Below are positions 60,601 to 62,812 of a stretch of DNA of 64,000 nucleotides, piece by piece. The stretch lies in assembly GCA_963580285.1 (NCBI GenBank), contig OY757015.1:151154082-151218081 (forward strand). The letters are read 5' to 3'. The DNA comes from Lucinisca nassula. Taxonomy: Eukaryota > Mollusca > Bivalvia > Lucinida > Lucinidae. Made by a program: the position numbers and the translations under genes. Within the stretch, counting starts at the first letter, position 1. Each line of letters starts with the position of its first letter. Below the pieces are notes generated by a model, which was given only the letters and a program-made list of their open reading frames with translations, did no database searches and had not been told where the DNA came from.

Positions 60601-60707
60601 GCATTGTTCAGTTATTGCATTCAATATTGCTTTCTCTTCCAGCTGCTGTCTCCAGAAGATTTACTAAATGCTTGTGAAATGTTTGAATTTCTTAAATTGC
60701 CAATTAG
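15578..60707 (+). CDS. VPS36: VPS36, ESCRT-II complex subunit (10 exons, 3' end beyond window)
   Basis: VPS36 is the ESCRT-II subunit whose N-terminal GLUE domain binds ubiquitin and phosphoinositides on endosomes, and whose winged-helix C-terminal half packs with SNF8/VPS22 and VPS25 to sort cargo into multivesicular bodies. Ten exons joined at GT-AG borders give about 298 residues, starting MDRFEW and colinear with the animal protein. Recognisable blocks are THRLIWRD and [20 protein letters not shown] in GLUE (about residues 1-140), QQRRWEQP, the helix [81 protein letters not shown] and LKLPIR. No NZF zinc finger is present, as expected for animal forms. About 90 residues of the second winged helix should lie past 64000. 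Every junction keeps frame (donor phases 0,0,2,0,0,0,0,0,0,2), so the gene looks functional. Introns are 1.9-11.9 kb and transposon-filled. Confidence 0.95.
15762..16190 (+). repeat. S5 retroposon split by a hammerhead-bearing unit
   Basis: The S5 first half (15762-15892, ggcttgaagaaataaatggg to ccatgctt) and second half (about 16099-16190, ataaaccctattggtttc to gtcccacaaaat) are continuous in other S5 copies. The roughly 206 bp between them carries hammerhead 2. Confidence 0.75.
15986..16022 (+). ncRNA. Hammerhead ribozyme 2 (stem II collapsed)
   Basis: Stem I GGGTCA/TGGCCC (one G-T pair), CTGATGA, GAAA, stem III CTAG/CTAG-like and cleavage triplet GTC are all present. Stem II is reduced to GGCC without a loop, so self-cleavage is doubtful. 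It sits in an about 206-bp unit inserted in an S5 retroposon. Confidence 0.6.
16178..17706 (-). pseudogene. Jockey/CR1-like LINE (L1b), deleted and interrupted
   Basis: From the right: [20 protein letters not shown] and DFYRYIN (17473-17706), then element E7 (17027-17472), then [15 protein letters not shown]. Next are the RT N-terminus [20 protein letters not shown] and [20 protein letters not shown]...[10 protein letters not shown]. An internal deletion joins QHAFRKR directly to [20 protein letters not shown], removing the catalytic RT core. The shared LINE 3' end is at 16178. Confidence 0.82.
17027..17472 (+). mobile_element. E7: HINE-like element with 5' hairpin, nested in LINE
   Basis: It begins with a hairpin pairing TGCCCCCG with CGGGGGCA (about 17029-17057), then tatag, a gtacgtgcgtac-type simple repeat, and two core units sharing gatggaa.tggttcat and ataggtccaaagttttatt. 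No 3' hairpin is seen. It interrupts the LINE reading frame. E8 at 63148 has the same 5' type. Confidence 0.55.
17711..18410 (+). repeat. Tandem array, about 160 bp, 4-5 units
   Basis: ggtcaaggtcatactt-like phrases recur near 17749, 17919, 18080, 18240 and 18387. Each is followed by ttaaacatggtcaataact and a gattttgaaattact block. It looks like an orphan HINE-type core. Confidence 0.8.
18412..18508 (+). pseudogene. Penelope-like RT scrap
   Basis: The + strand encodes [28 protein letters not shown], matching LKSLLQQGISKPEFYGD in the relic at 5495-6888. It is only about 32 codons. Confidence 0.7.
18605..18820. repeat. Foldback element with repeated ggttagcagctaa core
   Basis: Outer arms pair gccattgaaaaagt and atacatatactgtagtgt (left) with their complements (18779-18812). 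The centre has several inverted and direct copies of ggttagcagctaa. It ends about 160 bp before the exon 2 acceptor. Confidence 0.8.
18981..19049 (+). CDS. VPS36: VPS36 exon 2 (residues 33-55)
   Basis: The exon has 69 nt, phase 0 on both sides, after a T-rich tract ending in cag and before gtataa. It encodes [19 protein letters not shown]..., the GLUE-domain strand with the family motif THRLIWRD. It was too short to stand out as an open frame; it was found by matching the expected continuation of exon 1. Confidence 0.93.
19091..19506. mobile_element. MITE F (CAGTAAAATTCC ends, TA target) with nested MITE A
   Basis: The inverted ends cagtaaaattcc and ggaattttactg are flanked by TA. Both arms carry a ttaagaccac motif. 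A family A MITE (19182-19392, cccttgtcctgctg to gataagggtta) lies inside. Confidence 0.8.
19550..19910. repeat. S5 retroposon fragments
   Basis: gcttgagatgtcatatcatc to agttgacggggctgttaaac (19676-19790, +) is the S5 3' half. ggttacagctctgc with catgcagccca (19830-19900) is S5 5' sequence in the other orientation. Confidence 0.6.
19920..20345. repeat. About 150-bp tandem repeat, 2-3 units
   Basis: Repeated blocks are ctcagcaa.tctcccttaa, ggtttgaaacttg, actctgatcaaactattctt and tagagttatttgcccttgat. No gene. Confidence 0.65.
20385..20600. mobile_element. MITE family C copy
   Basis: It contains tgcatacaggc(g/a)aac, a gatcagactgctcc half-hairpin and outer tgtctgctgcatcttc / gattggcatctta flanks. 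Relatives are at 31300-31500, 34165-34390 and 35695-35910. Confidence 0.7.
20640..20850. mobile_element. MITE family B copy
   Basis: ttgtaccaaatggaatcttc, a tatatagcaggagtcca block, gaactttttgcaaacagtg and gatcagacgccgcgttctgc with its partial complement. The right arm is decayed. Confidence 0.75.
20985..21880 (+). repeat. 158-bp tandem array, 6 units
   Basis: cagtgagctgatgtgcagaa recurs near 21009, 21167, 21324, 21483, 21640 and 21803, with tcaaggtcaaggtcac and ccatatctcctttaccc in each unit. It resembles an orphan satellite core. Confidence 0.9.
22040..22262. mobile_element. MITE family B copy
   Basis: Starts ttaacccattatacac and ends cagtacaaaatgggttaa. The centre is tgggcccagatgaaacatct with its complement, next to tgtttgcagaaatttc. 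Confidence 0.75.
22492..22797 (-). repeat. SINE (S3) with 13-bp target duplication
   Basis: 306 bp flanked by tcataaagttagt on both sides (22479-22491, 22798-22810). On the minus strand the head resembles a tRNA (ggcctcagtggctcagtcgg, B-box-like gacc..ggg). The tail ends in tgttgactgggcc...aaacaaac. A second copy is at 61330-61627 (+). Confidence 0.88.
24425..25770 (-). mobile_element. mariner element, 1346 bp, TA flanked
   Basis: Perfect inverted ends start CGAGGACTGTTCAAATATGA (left 24425, right complement ending 25770), with TA duplicated at 24423-24424 and 25771-25772. Removing it restores the E3 core unit (gcctca-TA-tctcgcaaaac). The length is normal for mariner. Confidence 0.97.
24495..25576 (-). 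pseudogene. mariner transposase, DD34D, one frameshift and one stop
   Basis: Cut-and-paste transposase. Start [11 protein letters not shown] is at 25576 (preferred to an upstream ATG because it lies where mariner proteins begin). An N-terminal helix-turn-helix region is followed by catalytic blocks [25 protein letters not shown] and [14 protein letters not shown]. There are 34 residues between the second and third aspartates, the classic DD34D. Just after CDFF a run of seven T (minus strand) should be eight: a single-base loss at about 24687 breaks [14 protein letters not shown] follows after GRKFV. The expected stop is at 24495-24497. Near-intact ends and only two lesions point to recent insertion. 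Confidence 0.95.
26430..26995. other. No gene or strong repeat seen
   Basis: AT-rich intron 2 sequence between E3 and the LINE relic. Short open frames here lack any motif. Confidence 0.5.
26999..28640 (-). pseudogene. LINE relic with PHD-like zinc finger after RT
   Basis: From the right: [42 protein letters not shown] blocks [35 protein letters not shown] (motif A), [32 protein letters not shown] (motif C, ADD) and [13 protein letters not shown]. In another frame a Cys/His cluster follows: [20 protein letters not shown] then DYSCTQCQG. Then comes a C-terminal domain with [32 protein letters not shown] and [18 protein letters not shown]. At least three frame changes make it dead. The 3' tail is (atg)n at 26999-27012. 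It belongs to an RTE/L1-like lineage of marine invertebrates (from memory). Confidence 0.85.
28641..29066. other. Purine-rich patch and unassigned sequence
   Basis: 28630-28710 is rich in gagaaa/gatagaag. 28740-28980 ends in an A-rich tract and resembles the end of a retroposed sequence, but no family is recognised. Confidence 0.35.
29068..29798 (-). pseudogene. Jockey/CR1-like LINE copy (L1c)
   Basis: The minus strand encodes [97 protein letters not shown] and FFPRTIRDW, then a frame change. The 3' end matches 9232 and 16178. The open frame extends upstream into a family B MITE, so the long frame ending at 29909 is a fusion artefact. Confidence 0.85.
29799..29992. mobile_element. MITE family B copy
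   Basis: ggcaaacagtgaaggcccag, gatcagacgctgcagaatgt with complement, ttgcaaaaagttcagccatt, then tataaggaggaagattccat and a ggtacaaaa end. It abuts the LINE copy L1c. Confidence 0.8.
30200..30345. mobile_element. MITE family B copy, partial
   Basis: ggcaaatagttcaggccctg, cagatgccgcattttgtggc and atcagggccttcactgtttc form the hairpin. The outer right end runs into the 79-bp minisatellite. Confidence 0.65.
30350..30900 (+). repeat. 79-bp minisatellite next to exon 3 acceptor
   Basis: Units start at 30361, 30440, 30519, 30598, 30677, 30756 and 30835, exactly 79 bp apart. The key phrase is gacttactatccaaactcat, followed by atgttaaagtcatgtcatat. Units are over 95% alike by eye. It ends 18-20 bp before the exon 3 acceptor. 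Confidence 0.97.
30919..30989 (+). CDS. VPS36: VPS36 exon 3 (residues 56-78 plus split codon 79)
   Basis: The acceptor is ttctttttcag and the donor gtaaag (phase 2). The exon encodes [23 protein letters not shown], matching the family stretch that ends IEEQ..G..KS. The split codon (AG plus T) gives the serine that begins SAKIVVHL. A 79-bp minisatellite ends about 20 bp upstream of the acceptor. Confidence 0.93.
31300..31500. mobile_element. MITE family C copy
   Basis: tgcatacaggcaaacagtgt, gatcagtctgctcca with partial complement, then aggagaaaacgatgcaaaca and gattggcatcttactggtta. Confidence 0.7.
31592..31893 (-). repeat. S5 retroposon copy
   Basis: Full-length minus copy, from tttgtttgattcgaggttta (tail) through tcaagccctgtcgcc and ctctaagcggtttaccagta to ttcttcaagcccgatgggcg. 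Confidence 0.85.
31948..32670. mobile_element. MITE family B copy broken by nested MITE D and other sequence
   Basis: Left: ttttgtactgaatggaatct. Right: gatcagacgccgcgttctgc, its complement, and ggtacaaaatgggta. Inside, 31975-32215 is a family D palindrome (ggagcaaattctttccttta). 32280-32545 is unassigned. Confidence 0.65.
32975..33187. mobile_element. MITE family A copy
   Basis: Inverted ends acccttgtcctgctga / tcagcaggacaagggtta. The central hairpin is agatggcttcttcagaagcc flanked by aaacaatgaagatcctgatc. Confidence 0.85.
33346..33508. mobile_element. Palindromic MITE Q, copy 1
   Basis: A central perfect hairpin has ggaaaaacaggtaaccagac against its complement, with cctgacctt-gaaaggtcagg at the tip. 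The ends are caccatatttgcattatttg / caaataaggtg. Copy 2, in opposite orientation, is at 33941-34116. Confidence 0.9.
33818..34168 (+). repeat. SINE S1 copy split by MITE Q copy 2
   Basis: The degenerate tRNA-like head (ggcctccagggccttag, B box ggtttgagccc) is at 33822-33905. The body resumes at 34117 (ggttgcttctctccaggtac). MITE Q (33941-34116) interrupts it, with the ggaaaaacaggtaaccagac palindrome. Confidence 0.75.
34165..34390. mobile_element. MITE family C copy
   Basis: gccaatcacgacaattgtcg and ctcggcgtcttaagggttaa flanks. Core: aaacagtgtggactcagatc with cactgtttgcctgtatgca. Confidence 0.75.
34560..34750. mobile_element. MITE family A copy, decayed
   Basis: taaccctcaccctgctcaat, catttgtgttccatgatat, gatcctgatcagctgatttc. 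The right end is poorly preserved. Confidence 0.45.
34838..35072. mobile_element. MITE family D copy
   Basis: Starts gggaatggatacaccttcag and ends caggtgttcccattcccctt. The central palindrome is ggaaagaatttgctcc-agaggagcaaattctttcc. Other copies are 31975-32215 and 61683-61920, with fragments near 41482 and 50832. Confidence 0.85.
35102..35216 (+). CDS. VPS36: VPS36 exon 4 (residues 79-117)
   Basis: The exon has 115 nt: one base completing codon 79, then 38 codons, with acceptor tttattccag and donor gtaggg. It encodes [11 protein letters not shown], a proline/serine-rich loop, then [13 protein letters not shown], which closes the GLUE sheet. A family D MITE ends about 30 bp upstream of the acceptor. 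Confidence 0.94.
35695..35910. mobile_element. MITE family C copy
   Basis: The hairpin pairs ctaatctgactgctcctctt with gagcagtctgattagggtct. The outer flanks are tgacgtctgctgaatcttcc and gattggcttcttatgggtta. Confidence 0.8.
36203..36510 (+). repeat. S5 retroposon copy
   Basis: From atcggggcttagagaaatag through tgatgcttccacccagagct and ccctattggtttcattggg to gacagggacgtaacagctc, then acaaacaaac. Confidence 0.85.
36558..39590 (+). mobile_element. E4: HINE-like element with E1-type satellite core
   Basis: The 5' end is TTTTTAGCTCACCTG, with a hairpin (ACC, GAA loop, GGC; outer AGCTC.CC / GGGGAGCT) and a short GTC-rich part. The core is about 16 units of 150-166 bp of the E1/E2 satellite (tatgaagcttcatctagtgg). 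The 3' end is CTCAGGTGAGCGATATAGGA, then hairpin GGACCATCATGGTCC and TCTTGTTT. An S5 retroposon is nested at 38133-38432. Confidence 0.8.
38133..38432 (+). repeat. S5 retroposon, full length, 11-bp target duplication
   Basis: 300 bp flanked by ataggcttata (38122-38132 and 38433-38443), proving retroposition into an E4 satellite unit. Head ggggcttgaagaaatatatg, tail gttgacggggacgttaaacc then tcaaatcaaacaa. No clear pol III boxes. The tail resembles that of SINE S3. Confidence 0.92.
39592..40010. other. No gene; one half-hairpin of the shared MITE core
   Basis: Intron 4 sequence. gatcaggatatgcactgttt at 39953-39973 is one arm of the common MITE palindrome. Confidence 0.5.
40011..40545. mobile_element. 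MITE family A copy with nested foldback MITE
   Basis: Outer ends acccttgtcccactgaataa and caacaggacaagggttaat. About 40165-40435 is a foldback element (cttataaatgctcataacat, aggcggttctaacaagtacc, a gtggggtttagggggtcttt end) also seen at 55960-56190. Confidence 0.75.
40630..40843. mobile_element. MITE family A copy, well preserved
   Basis: Ends agcccttgtcctgctgaata / ctcagcaggacaagggttaa. The hairpin is gatcctgatcagatggc-atcgtcag-aagccatctgatctggatc. It ends 24 bp before the exon 5 acceptor. Confidence 0.9.
40867..40947 (+). CDS. VPS36: VPS36 exon 5 (residues 118-144)
   Basis: 27 codons lie between ctgttttcag and gtaagg. It encodes [17 protein letters not shown] followed by a proline-rich linker. 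The QRRWE motif is the end of the GLUE domain and leads to the linker before the winged-helix half. Confidence 0.93.
41195..41395. mobile_element. MITE family B copy
   Basis: Starts aacgggtatcctggcaaaga. Hairpin gatcagaagctgcagaatgt, then gttcagccattttccaaac and ggtacaaaaagggttaa. Confidence 0.8.
41590..42865 (+). repeat. Tandem array, 120-160 bp, 9 units
   Basis: Each unit holds acaagatggc..ccagagctaaaaatag, cctttaaa.aacttctcctcc and ttgaaataatttcac.ggaatgttcctttgg. Spacings vary more than in other arrays, so it is old. It lies in intron 5. 42866-43095 has no recognisable feature. Confidence 0.8.
43100..43300. repeat. Foldback MITE, decayed copy
   Basis: aggcggttccaacgagtatt and ccactttatatagagaaaac match the foldback family at 40165-40435 and 55960-56190. 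It ends about 20 bp before the exon 6 acceptor. Confidence 0.55.
43323..43439 (+). CDS. VPS36: VPS36 exon 6 (residues 145-183)
   Basis: 39 codons lie between ctgtttacag and gtgagt. It encodes [20 protein letters not shown] then [19 protein letters not shown], the amphipathic helix that begins the ESCRT-II core part of VPS36. GIVGIER is a strongly conserved family motif. Confidence 0.95.
43500..43692. mobile_element. MITE family A copy
   Basis: gtagatccagatcagatggc with complement gccatctgatcaggatctac, and right end gcagcaggataagggttaaa. Confidence 0.85.
43905..44045 (+). promoter_or_regulatory. Promoter-like patch with CRE and YY1-type ATG
   Basis: tgacgtca at 43946 is a full CRE palindrome. 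acaatatggcggacgtt at about 43976 matches the YY1 start-site motif (AAnATGGCGG). From this [19 protein letters not shown] is open, then a stop. ggtatgc at 44040 could be a donor. It lies in VPS36 intron 6. It could be a captured gene start or a transposon promoter. Confidence 0.3.
44063..44193. repeat. Long near-perfect palindrome
   Basis: Arms of about 60 bp: tatatgggtgtgaggggtgg, atggaaaaaattcgtccct and tcactgtccggcatcac are mirrored to ccacccctcacacccatata. The loop is around 44122. Nothing is coded. Confidence 0.93.
44389..46156. mobile_element. hAT-like nonautonomous element, 1768 bp, 5-bp duplication
   Basis: Ends TAGTGATTGCCC and the complement of GGGAAACACTA, i.e. TAGTG...CACTA. AGACC is duplicated at 44384-44388 and 46157-46161. 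Subterminal regions are rich in gccct motifs. No transposase was found. TAGNG ends fit hAT; a 5-bp duplication fits the hAT5 type (family knowledge). A SINE is nested at 45247-45650. tagtgtttcccc at 5298 may be an isolated end of the same family. Confidence 0.75.
45247..45650 (-). repeat. SINE S4 (tRNA-headed) inside the hAT-like element
   Basis: On the minus strand: tagctctgtggttagtgcac (A box), ctagaggacccgggttcaat (B box GGTTCAAT), a body with cgggacgttaaatggaggcc, and end ggcctccttatattcattca. Full length is about 400 bp. Confidence 0.85.
46357..46645 (+). repeat. S5 retroposon copy
   Basis: attggggcttgaagaaatag to gggaacgttaaacctcaaat then caaacaaaa. It follows the split copy by 30 bp. 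46676-46712 is a fragment of MITE H (ggagtttgagataatgagag). Confidence 0.85.
46912..49372 (+). mobile_element. E5: HINE-like element with 161-bp core
   Basis: The 5' end is TTTTTAGCTCACCTGGGCC, GAA, GGCTCCAGGGGAGCT (hairpin), then gtccgtccgtcgtccgtcc. The core is about 11 units of 161 bp (gatcggatctttctgaaact, ggctggggataaaacctc, ttacgtccctttgattgctg). The 3' end is CTCAGGTGAGCGATACAGGA, hairpin GGACCAAGCTAGCTTGGTCC, TCTTGTTT. A hammerhead unit is nested near the 3' end. Confidence 0.8.
49183..49228 (-). ncRNA. Hammerhead ribozyme 3 (type I, intact core)
   Basis: On the minus strand: stem I GGGTCA/TGACCC, CTGATGA, stem II GGT/GCC (one G-T pair) with loop TTTATTA-like, GAAA, stem III CTA-CG-TAG and triplet GTA. 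Its roughly 190-bp surroundings (49120-49310) match hammerhead 1 (13990-14190) in order, and the unit is inserted in E5. Confidence 0.82.
49587..49664 (+). CDS. VPS36: VPS36 exon 7 (residues 184-209)
   Basis: 26 codons follow acceptor ctgttttcag, encoding [20 protein letters not shown] and DITEDE. The donor is GAG|GTATGG. This exon/intron border is the seed of the 40-bp minisatellite that fills the next 670 bases, so many near-identical pseudo-donors follow the true one. Confidence 0.95.
49665..50338 (+). repeat. 40-bp minisatellite grown from the exon 7 splice donor
   Basis: About 17 units. Each holds agaagatgaggtatggagta and gggataagttggtgggata. The first unit begins with the true exon 7 end (acagaagatgag|gtatgg). 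Units at 49705, 49742, 49940, 50020 and 50300 keep GAG|GTATGG. The unit near 50259 has GAG|GTAAGG, closer to the donor consensus. Units near 49780, 49900, 50060 and 50180 have lost GT. Opposite-strand open frames here are repeat shadows. Confidence 0.95.
50340..50868. other. No gene; G-rich tract and half-hairpin
   Basis: A poly-G-rich stretch lies at 50440-50490. gcaaacagtacagacccaga at 50743 is one arm of the shared MITE core. About 50830-50868 is a fragment of MITE D. Confidence 0.5.
50870..51030 (-). repeat. SINE S2 copy
   Basis: The minus strand reads tctgtggtgtagtggttact, B-box-like ggatcgatccc, and ttggtgggacataaaactca with a cactcactcac tail. Plus copies are at 51433-51585 and 60845-61018. 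Confidence 0.8.
51060..51415. mobile_element. MITE G (TACAGTCGAACTTCGATGG ends) with nested foldback
   Basis: Inverted ends acagtcaaacttcgatggct / agccatcgaagttcgactgt, flanked by TA. A foldback MITE at 51175-51285 (gtactcattagaatagcctc) sits inside. Confidence 0.85.
51433..51585 (+). repeat. SINE S2 copy
   Basis: caatgatgtaatggtttagt, ccagacttttggacgagtct, ttggtgggacataaaactca, then a (ca)n tail. Confidence 0.8.
51686..51820 (+). CDS. VPS36: VPS36 exon 8 (residues 210-254)
   Basis: 45 codons lie between a long T tract ending ccag and gtgagg. It encodes [20 protein letters not shown], a glycine-containing turn, then [18 protein letters not shown], the first winged-helix domain. [15 protein letters not shown] is diagnostic of the family. 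Confidence 0.96.
51845..52080. mobile_element. MITE E copy (after exon 8)
   Basis: Left ctaacctctttgtaacaatg, inner palindrome aatgtatagattgtttagaa / mirrored, and a right end with gatcgtggtatac. A better copy follows exon 9. Confidence 0.7.
52113..52408 (+). repeat. S5 retroposon copy
   Basis: ataggggcttgaagaaatat to gacggggacgttaaacctca then aatcaaacaaaa. It is nearly identical to 38133-38432, so relatively young. Confidence 0.9.
52568..52803 (+). mobile_element. MITE with AATT duplication (longer relative of 4131-4296)
   Basis: Ends gggccccgtcaagcgatttt / aaattcgcttggcggggctc, flanked by AATT at 52564-52567 and 52804-52807. It has an extra inner segment (gcgaatgttcaggcgagcct) missing in the other copy. 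Confidence 0.8.
53168..53385. mobile_element. MITE family A copy
   Basis: Ends taactcttatcctgctgttc / cagcaggataaaggttaat. Hairpin gatggcttctgaagaagcca. Confidence 0.88.
53417..53690. mobile_element. MITE H followed by foldback MITE
   Basis: 53417-53607 has ends tacagtagtctcttgttatc / ggagtttgagatagtgagag-tcaactgta, a TA target type. 53605-53690 is a foldback copy (tgtgggtacttgctagaatt and its mirror). Both lie just before exon 9. Confidence 0.8.
53764..53829 (+). CDS. VPS36: VPS36 exon 9 (residues 255-276)
   Basis: 22 codons lie between tttttccag and gtaagt. It encodes [36 protein letters not shown] is one of the best conserved VPS36 segments. Confidence 0.96.
53867..54072. mobile_element. 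MITE E copy (after exon 9)
   Basis: Ends acaacctctttataacatta / ttataaagaggttgcggtgt. The inner perfect palindrome is aaaaatgaccatttatggtc with tatagattatatag arms. Confidence 0.88.
54150..54290. repeat. Foldback MITE copy
   Basis: tgctccaagacataggttgt, cacctccttaatgaggtggt and tctaacaagtacatgcaacc form the typical hairpin. 54300-54800 holds no recognised feature. Confidence 0.75.
54808..55072 (+). repeat. S5 retroposon copy
   Basis: aggggcttgaagcatgatgc (a short deletion at the head) to gacggggactttaaacctaa then aatcaaacaaac. Confidence 0.88.
55115..55175 (+). repeat. (AATC)n microsatellite
   Basis: An imperfect aatc run beside the mariner relic. Confidence 0.9.
55213..56510 (-). pseudogene. 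Second mariner transposase relic
   Basis: The left end acgaggggtgttctaaaagg is a mariner-type terminus (55215). The minus strand shows [20 protein letters not shown] and [10 protein letters not shown] (second and third catalytic region, the last aspartate block damaged), KVMYALFF upstream, and decayed [15 protein letters not shown] sequence near 56215. Many stops. The 5' terminus was not found before E6 at 56561. A foldback MITE (55960-56190) interrupts it. It is older and of another subfamily than 24425-25770. Confidence 0.8.
55960..56190. mobile_element. Foldback MITE nested in mariner relic
   Basis: The perfect central hairpin pairs ttagaaccgcctca with tgaggcggttctaa, continued by acataggttgtgggt / acccacaacctatgt. 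The flanks ggatttt / gtggggtttagggggtcttc match 40165-40435. Confidence 0.88.
56561..60066 (+). mobile_element. E6: HINE-like element with 167-bp core
   Basis: The 5' end is TTTTTAGCTCACCTGTCAC, GAA, GTGACAAGGTGAGCT: a perfect hairpin (56566-56597), then gtccgtcgtccgtcgtgcg. The core is about 16 units near 167 bp (cttcttctctgaaaccacag, cccagagcttagatatttag, gtggtcacctacata). The 3' end is CAGGTGAGCGATATAGGGCC, ATTG, GGCCCT, CTTGTT. A small MITE (gttgggtactt ends, 56662-56793) is nested in the simple-repeat part. Confidence 0.82.
60070..60640. other. End of intron 9; one decayed MITE core
   Basis: 60362-60430 (gtgtagaccctgatgagatg, gtctacactgtttcc) is a worn copy of the shared hairpin. Nothing else is recognised before exon 10. 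Confidence 0.5.
60643..60707 (+). CDS. VPS36: VPS36 exon 10 (residues 277-297 plus split codon)
   Basis: The acceptor is ttctcttccag and the donor gtaagc (phase 2). It encodes [21 protein letters not shown] and the first two bases of an arginine codon. The next expected segment (LRVFDSG-like) was not found up to 64000, so intron 10 is at least 3.3 kb. Confidence 0.93.
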
Positions 60708-60844
60708 GTAAGCAGGTTGATTTGTTTATATGCTGGATTCATCTTTGAAGTTTTTTGTTACATCTGTGACTGAATCTTTCAAACTTGTAGACTGGTATTA
60801 ATACCTAAAAAACGGTGTAGTGCAAAATAAGATGGCTCATAATG

Positions 60845-61018
60845 AGTAAGAAGCATCTGTGATGTAGTGGTGAAGCTACTTGCCCAATAAAGCAGGGTTT
60901 GTATGGTCGATTATGAGTTTCCCCAGACTTTCAGAACAGTCTTTAAACTGAGCTCCTGTCTCCATATGGTCCTAGCTGTTAGTGGGCAGTTTATCTCGAA
61001 CACAGTCACACACACCCA
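60845..61018 (+). repeat. SINE S2 copy, decayed
   Basis: catctgtgatgtagtggtga, ccccagactttcagaacagt, gtctccatatggtcctagct, then a cacacaccc tail. Confidence 0.7.
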
Positions 61019-61059
61019 AATCATAATGCATAGCAAGAGATAAGGTGGGTATTTTGTGA

Positions 61060-61260
61060 AAATTGAAGGAAAACTTTCCTTATTTCTGTATATTTATGTA
61101 CATGTATATTACCAAAATTTATTAGTTCCAATAAACTTGGTACCCAAACATGTATAATTGTTTACATAGACACTTTTAGACCTCACTGAGGCAGTTCTAA
61201 TGAATATCCATAACAGATTTTTATGTAGAACTGAAAAAAATTATCCTTCAGTTATCACTA
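61060..61260. repeat. Foldback MITE, decayed and interrupted
   Basis: ccttatttctgtatatttat, cctcactgaggcagttctaa and ttatcactaactacccatc resemble 5115-5290. Confidence 0.6.
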
Positions 61261-61329
61261 ACTACCCATCTTATCTTGTTTCTATGAAAAATTTAGGAGC
61301 TTTTTTATTAGTTTCTACACTGTTTGTGC

Positions 61330-61627
61330 CAGCCTCGGTACCTCAGTTGGATGCTGGTGATCAGGAGGACCTGAGTTAGATACCTGCCGGGGTCGGCAAC
61401 ATTCTTTCTTGGAGATTGATCATGAAATCTTTTCTGCGGTCATTCTCTCCCCTCCGCTGGTTCAAGAAGGGCAGTTGTCAGTTTCTGGTGAAAGAATGTG
61501 CACTGTACTGGTTAACTGCTTACGTTTTAGCTTGTCCAGGAAAAGTGTGGATAGGTAAACTGACAGGCTCAAAATGACCTAAAATAGTGTTGACTGGGCT
61601 GTTAAACTACAGTATAGACAAACAAAA
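61330..61627 (+). repeat. SINE S3 copy
   Basis: gcctcggtacctcagttgga (A box region), gacctgagttagatacctg (degenerate B box), ggtcggcaacattctttctt, and tail gttgactgggctgttaaact then acaaacaaa. Confidence 0.85.
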
Positions 61628-61682
61628 TCTACACAGTTTGTCATCTTGTTAAAGATTATATTCACTAAACCTCCTGTTTTAG

Positions 61683-61920
61683 GGAAATGGATATGCCTTC
61701 ATGTGAGGCAACTCCTGCAAAAGAATTTTTGTCTCCCATGTCAATAGGGGTCAACTCTTAAAGGAAAGAATTTACTCCTGAGGAGCAAAATTCTTTCCTT
61801 TAAGAGTAGACCGTTTTTTCAGTTGGACAGGGCTTATAGAAAAGTGAACAGGTAGTCCAGAAAGTTTTCTCACTTTGAAAAATGGCGGAAAAATCTGCCA
61901 GGTGTTCTCATTCCCCTTAA
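61683..61920. mobile_element. MITE family D copy
   Basis: gggaaatggatatgccttca to caggtgttctcattcccctt. Central palindrome aggaaagaatttactcctga with mirror. Confidence 0.85.
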
Positions 61921-62087
61921 AAAGAAAGAAGAAGGACAGATTCAGAGAAAAGTCCACTTAAGAAACTCTGGTGTGGAAGTGTTAAAATACTCATAGCTCT
62001 CACACTTTCATTTTATGCGTTTATTTATCCCATTTTGTAATCTGAATCTTCCACCTTATTTATCACATGACGTCGCATCTGAGAGTG

Positions 62088-62430
62088 TAATAACGCCATG
62101 CATGATTTTCAATAATCCACTAGTGGATTAAATATGCAAATTAGCTAGATACGTCCTGTAACGTTACATGTACGGCATCCTTAATGACGTAACTTTTACT
62201 AACGGCTGAGTATTGACATTTTTGTAAACAAACATGAATAAAATAGGCTTTAGATGTCATATGATAAATAGAATCTTGCATTCGTGCTCATGTATTAATG
62301 AATTTATTAAACTCGTTGAGGAAAAAGGATAAAATGCTCGGCAAAGCCTCGCATTTTATCCCTTTTCCTCAACTCGTTTAATAAATTCAATAATACATGA
62401 ACACTCATGTAAGATACTCTATTTATAGCA
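62088..62430 (+). mobile_element. Palindromic element P, copy 1
   Basis: Outer part taataacgccatg to catatgataaatagaatctt, then a strong palindrome (attaaactcgttgaggaaaa, ggataaaatgctcggcaaag and mirror) ending tgtaagatactctattta. Copy 2 is inverted at 63487-63832. Confidence 0.85.
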
Positions 62431-62589
62431 TCAGCTTATTTTTGTCGCGCCTGCTTAAAGCATTGGCAAAATAGGAGTCTGGTTTTCCATCTGATCATTT
62501 GTCGGGTCATTCGTTCAAGCCATCAACATTTGGGACCACCCTAACTTTCACCTGAATGCTTGAGAATCATAAGAGCTTCATTAACTCAT

Positions 62590-62812
62590 TTCAGACTGGA
62601 AACCCCTAAACGGGTACCATGGCAAACAGTGCAGGCCCAGATCAGACGCCGCAGAACGCGGCGTCTGATCAGGGCCTACACTGTTTGCAAAAAGTTCAGC
62701 CTTTTTCCAAACAATTTTTGAAGAAACCACAACCAGACACCCCTAAATTTTGAAAAGGACTTCTGCTATATATAAGGAGGAAGATTCCATTTGGTACAAA
62801 AAGGATTAATAA
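62590..62812. mobile_element. MITE family B copy, well preserved
   Basis: Starts ggaaacccctaaacgggtac. Perfect hairpin agatcagacgccgcagaacg / cgcggcgtctgatcagg. Ends ccatttggtacaaaaaggat. 62815-63145 shows only a weak aacttgcatct.aggatggc duplication. Confidence 0.9.
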
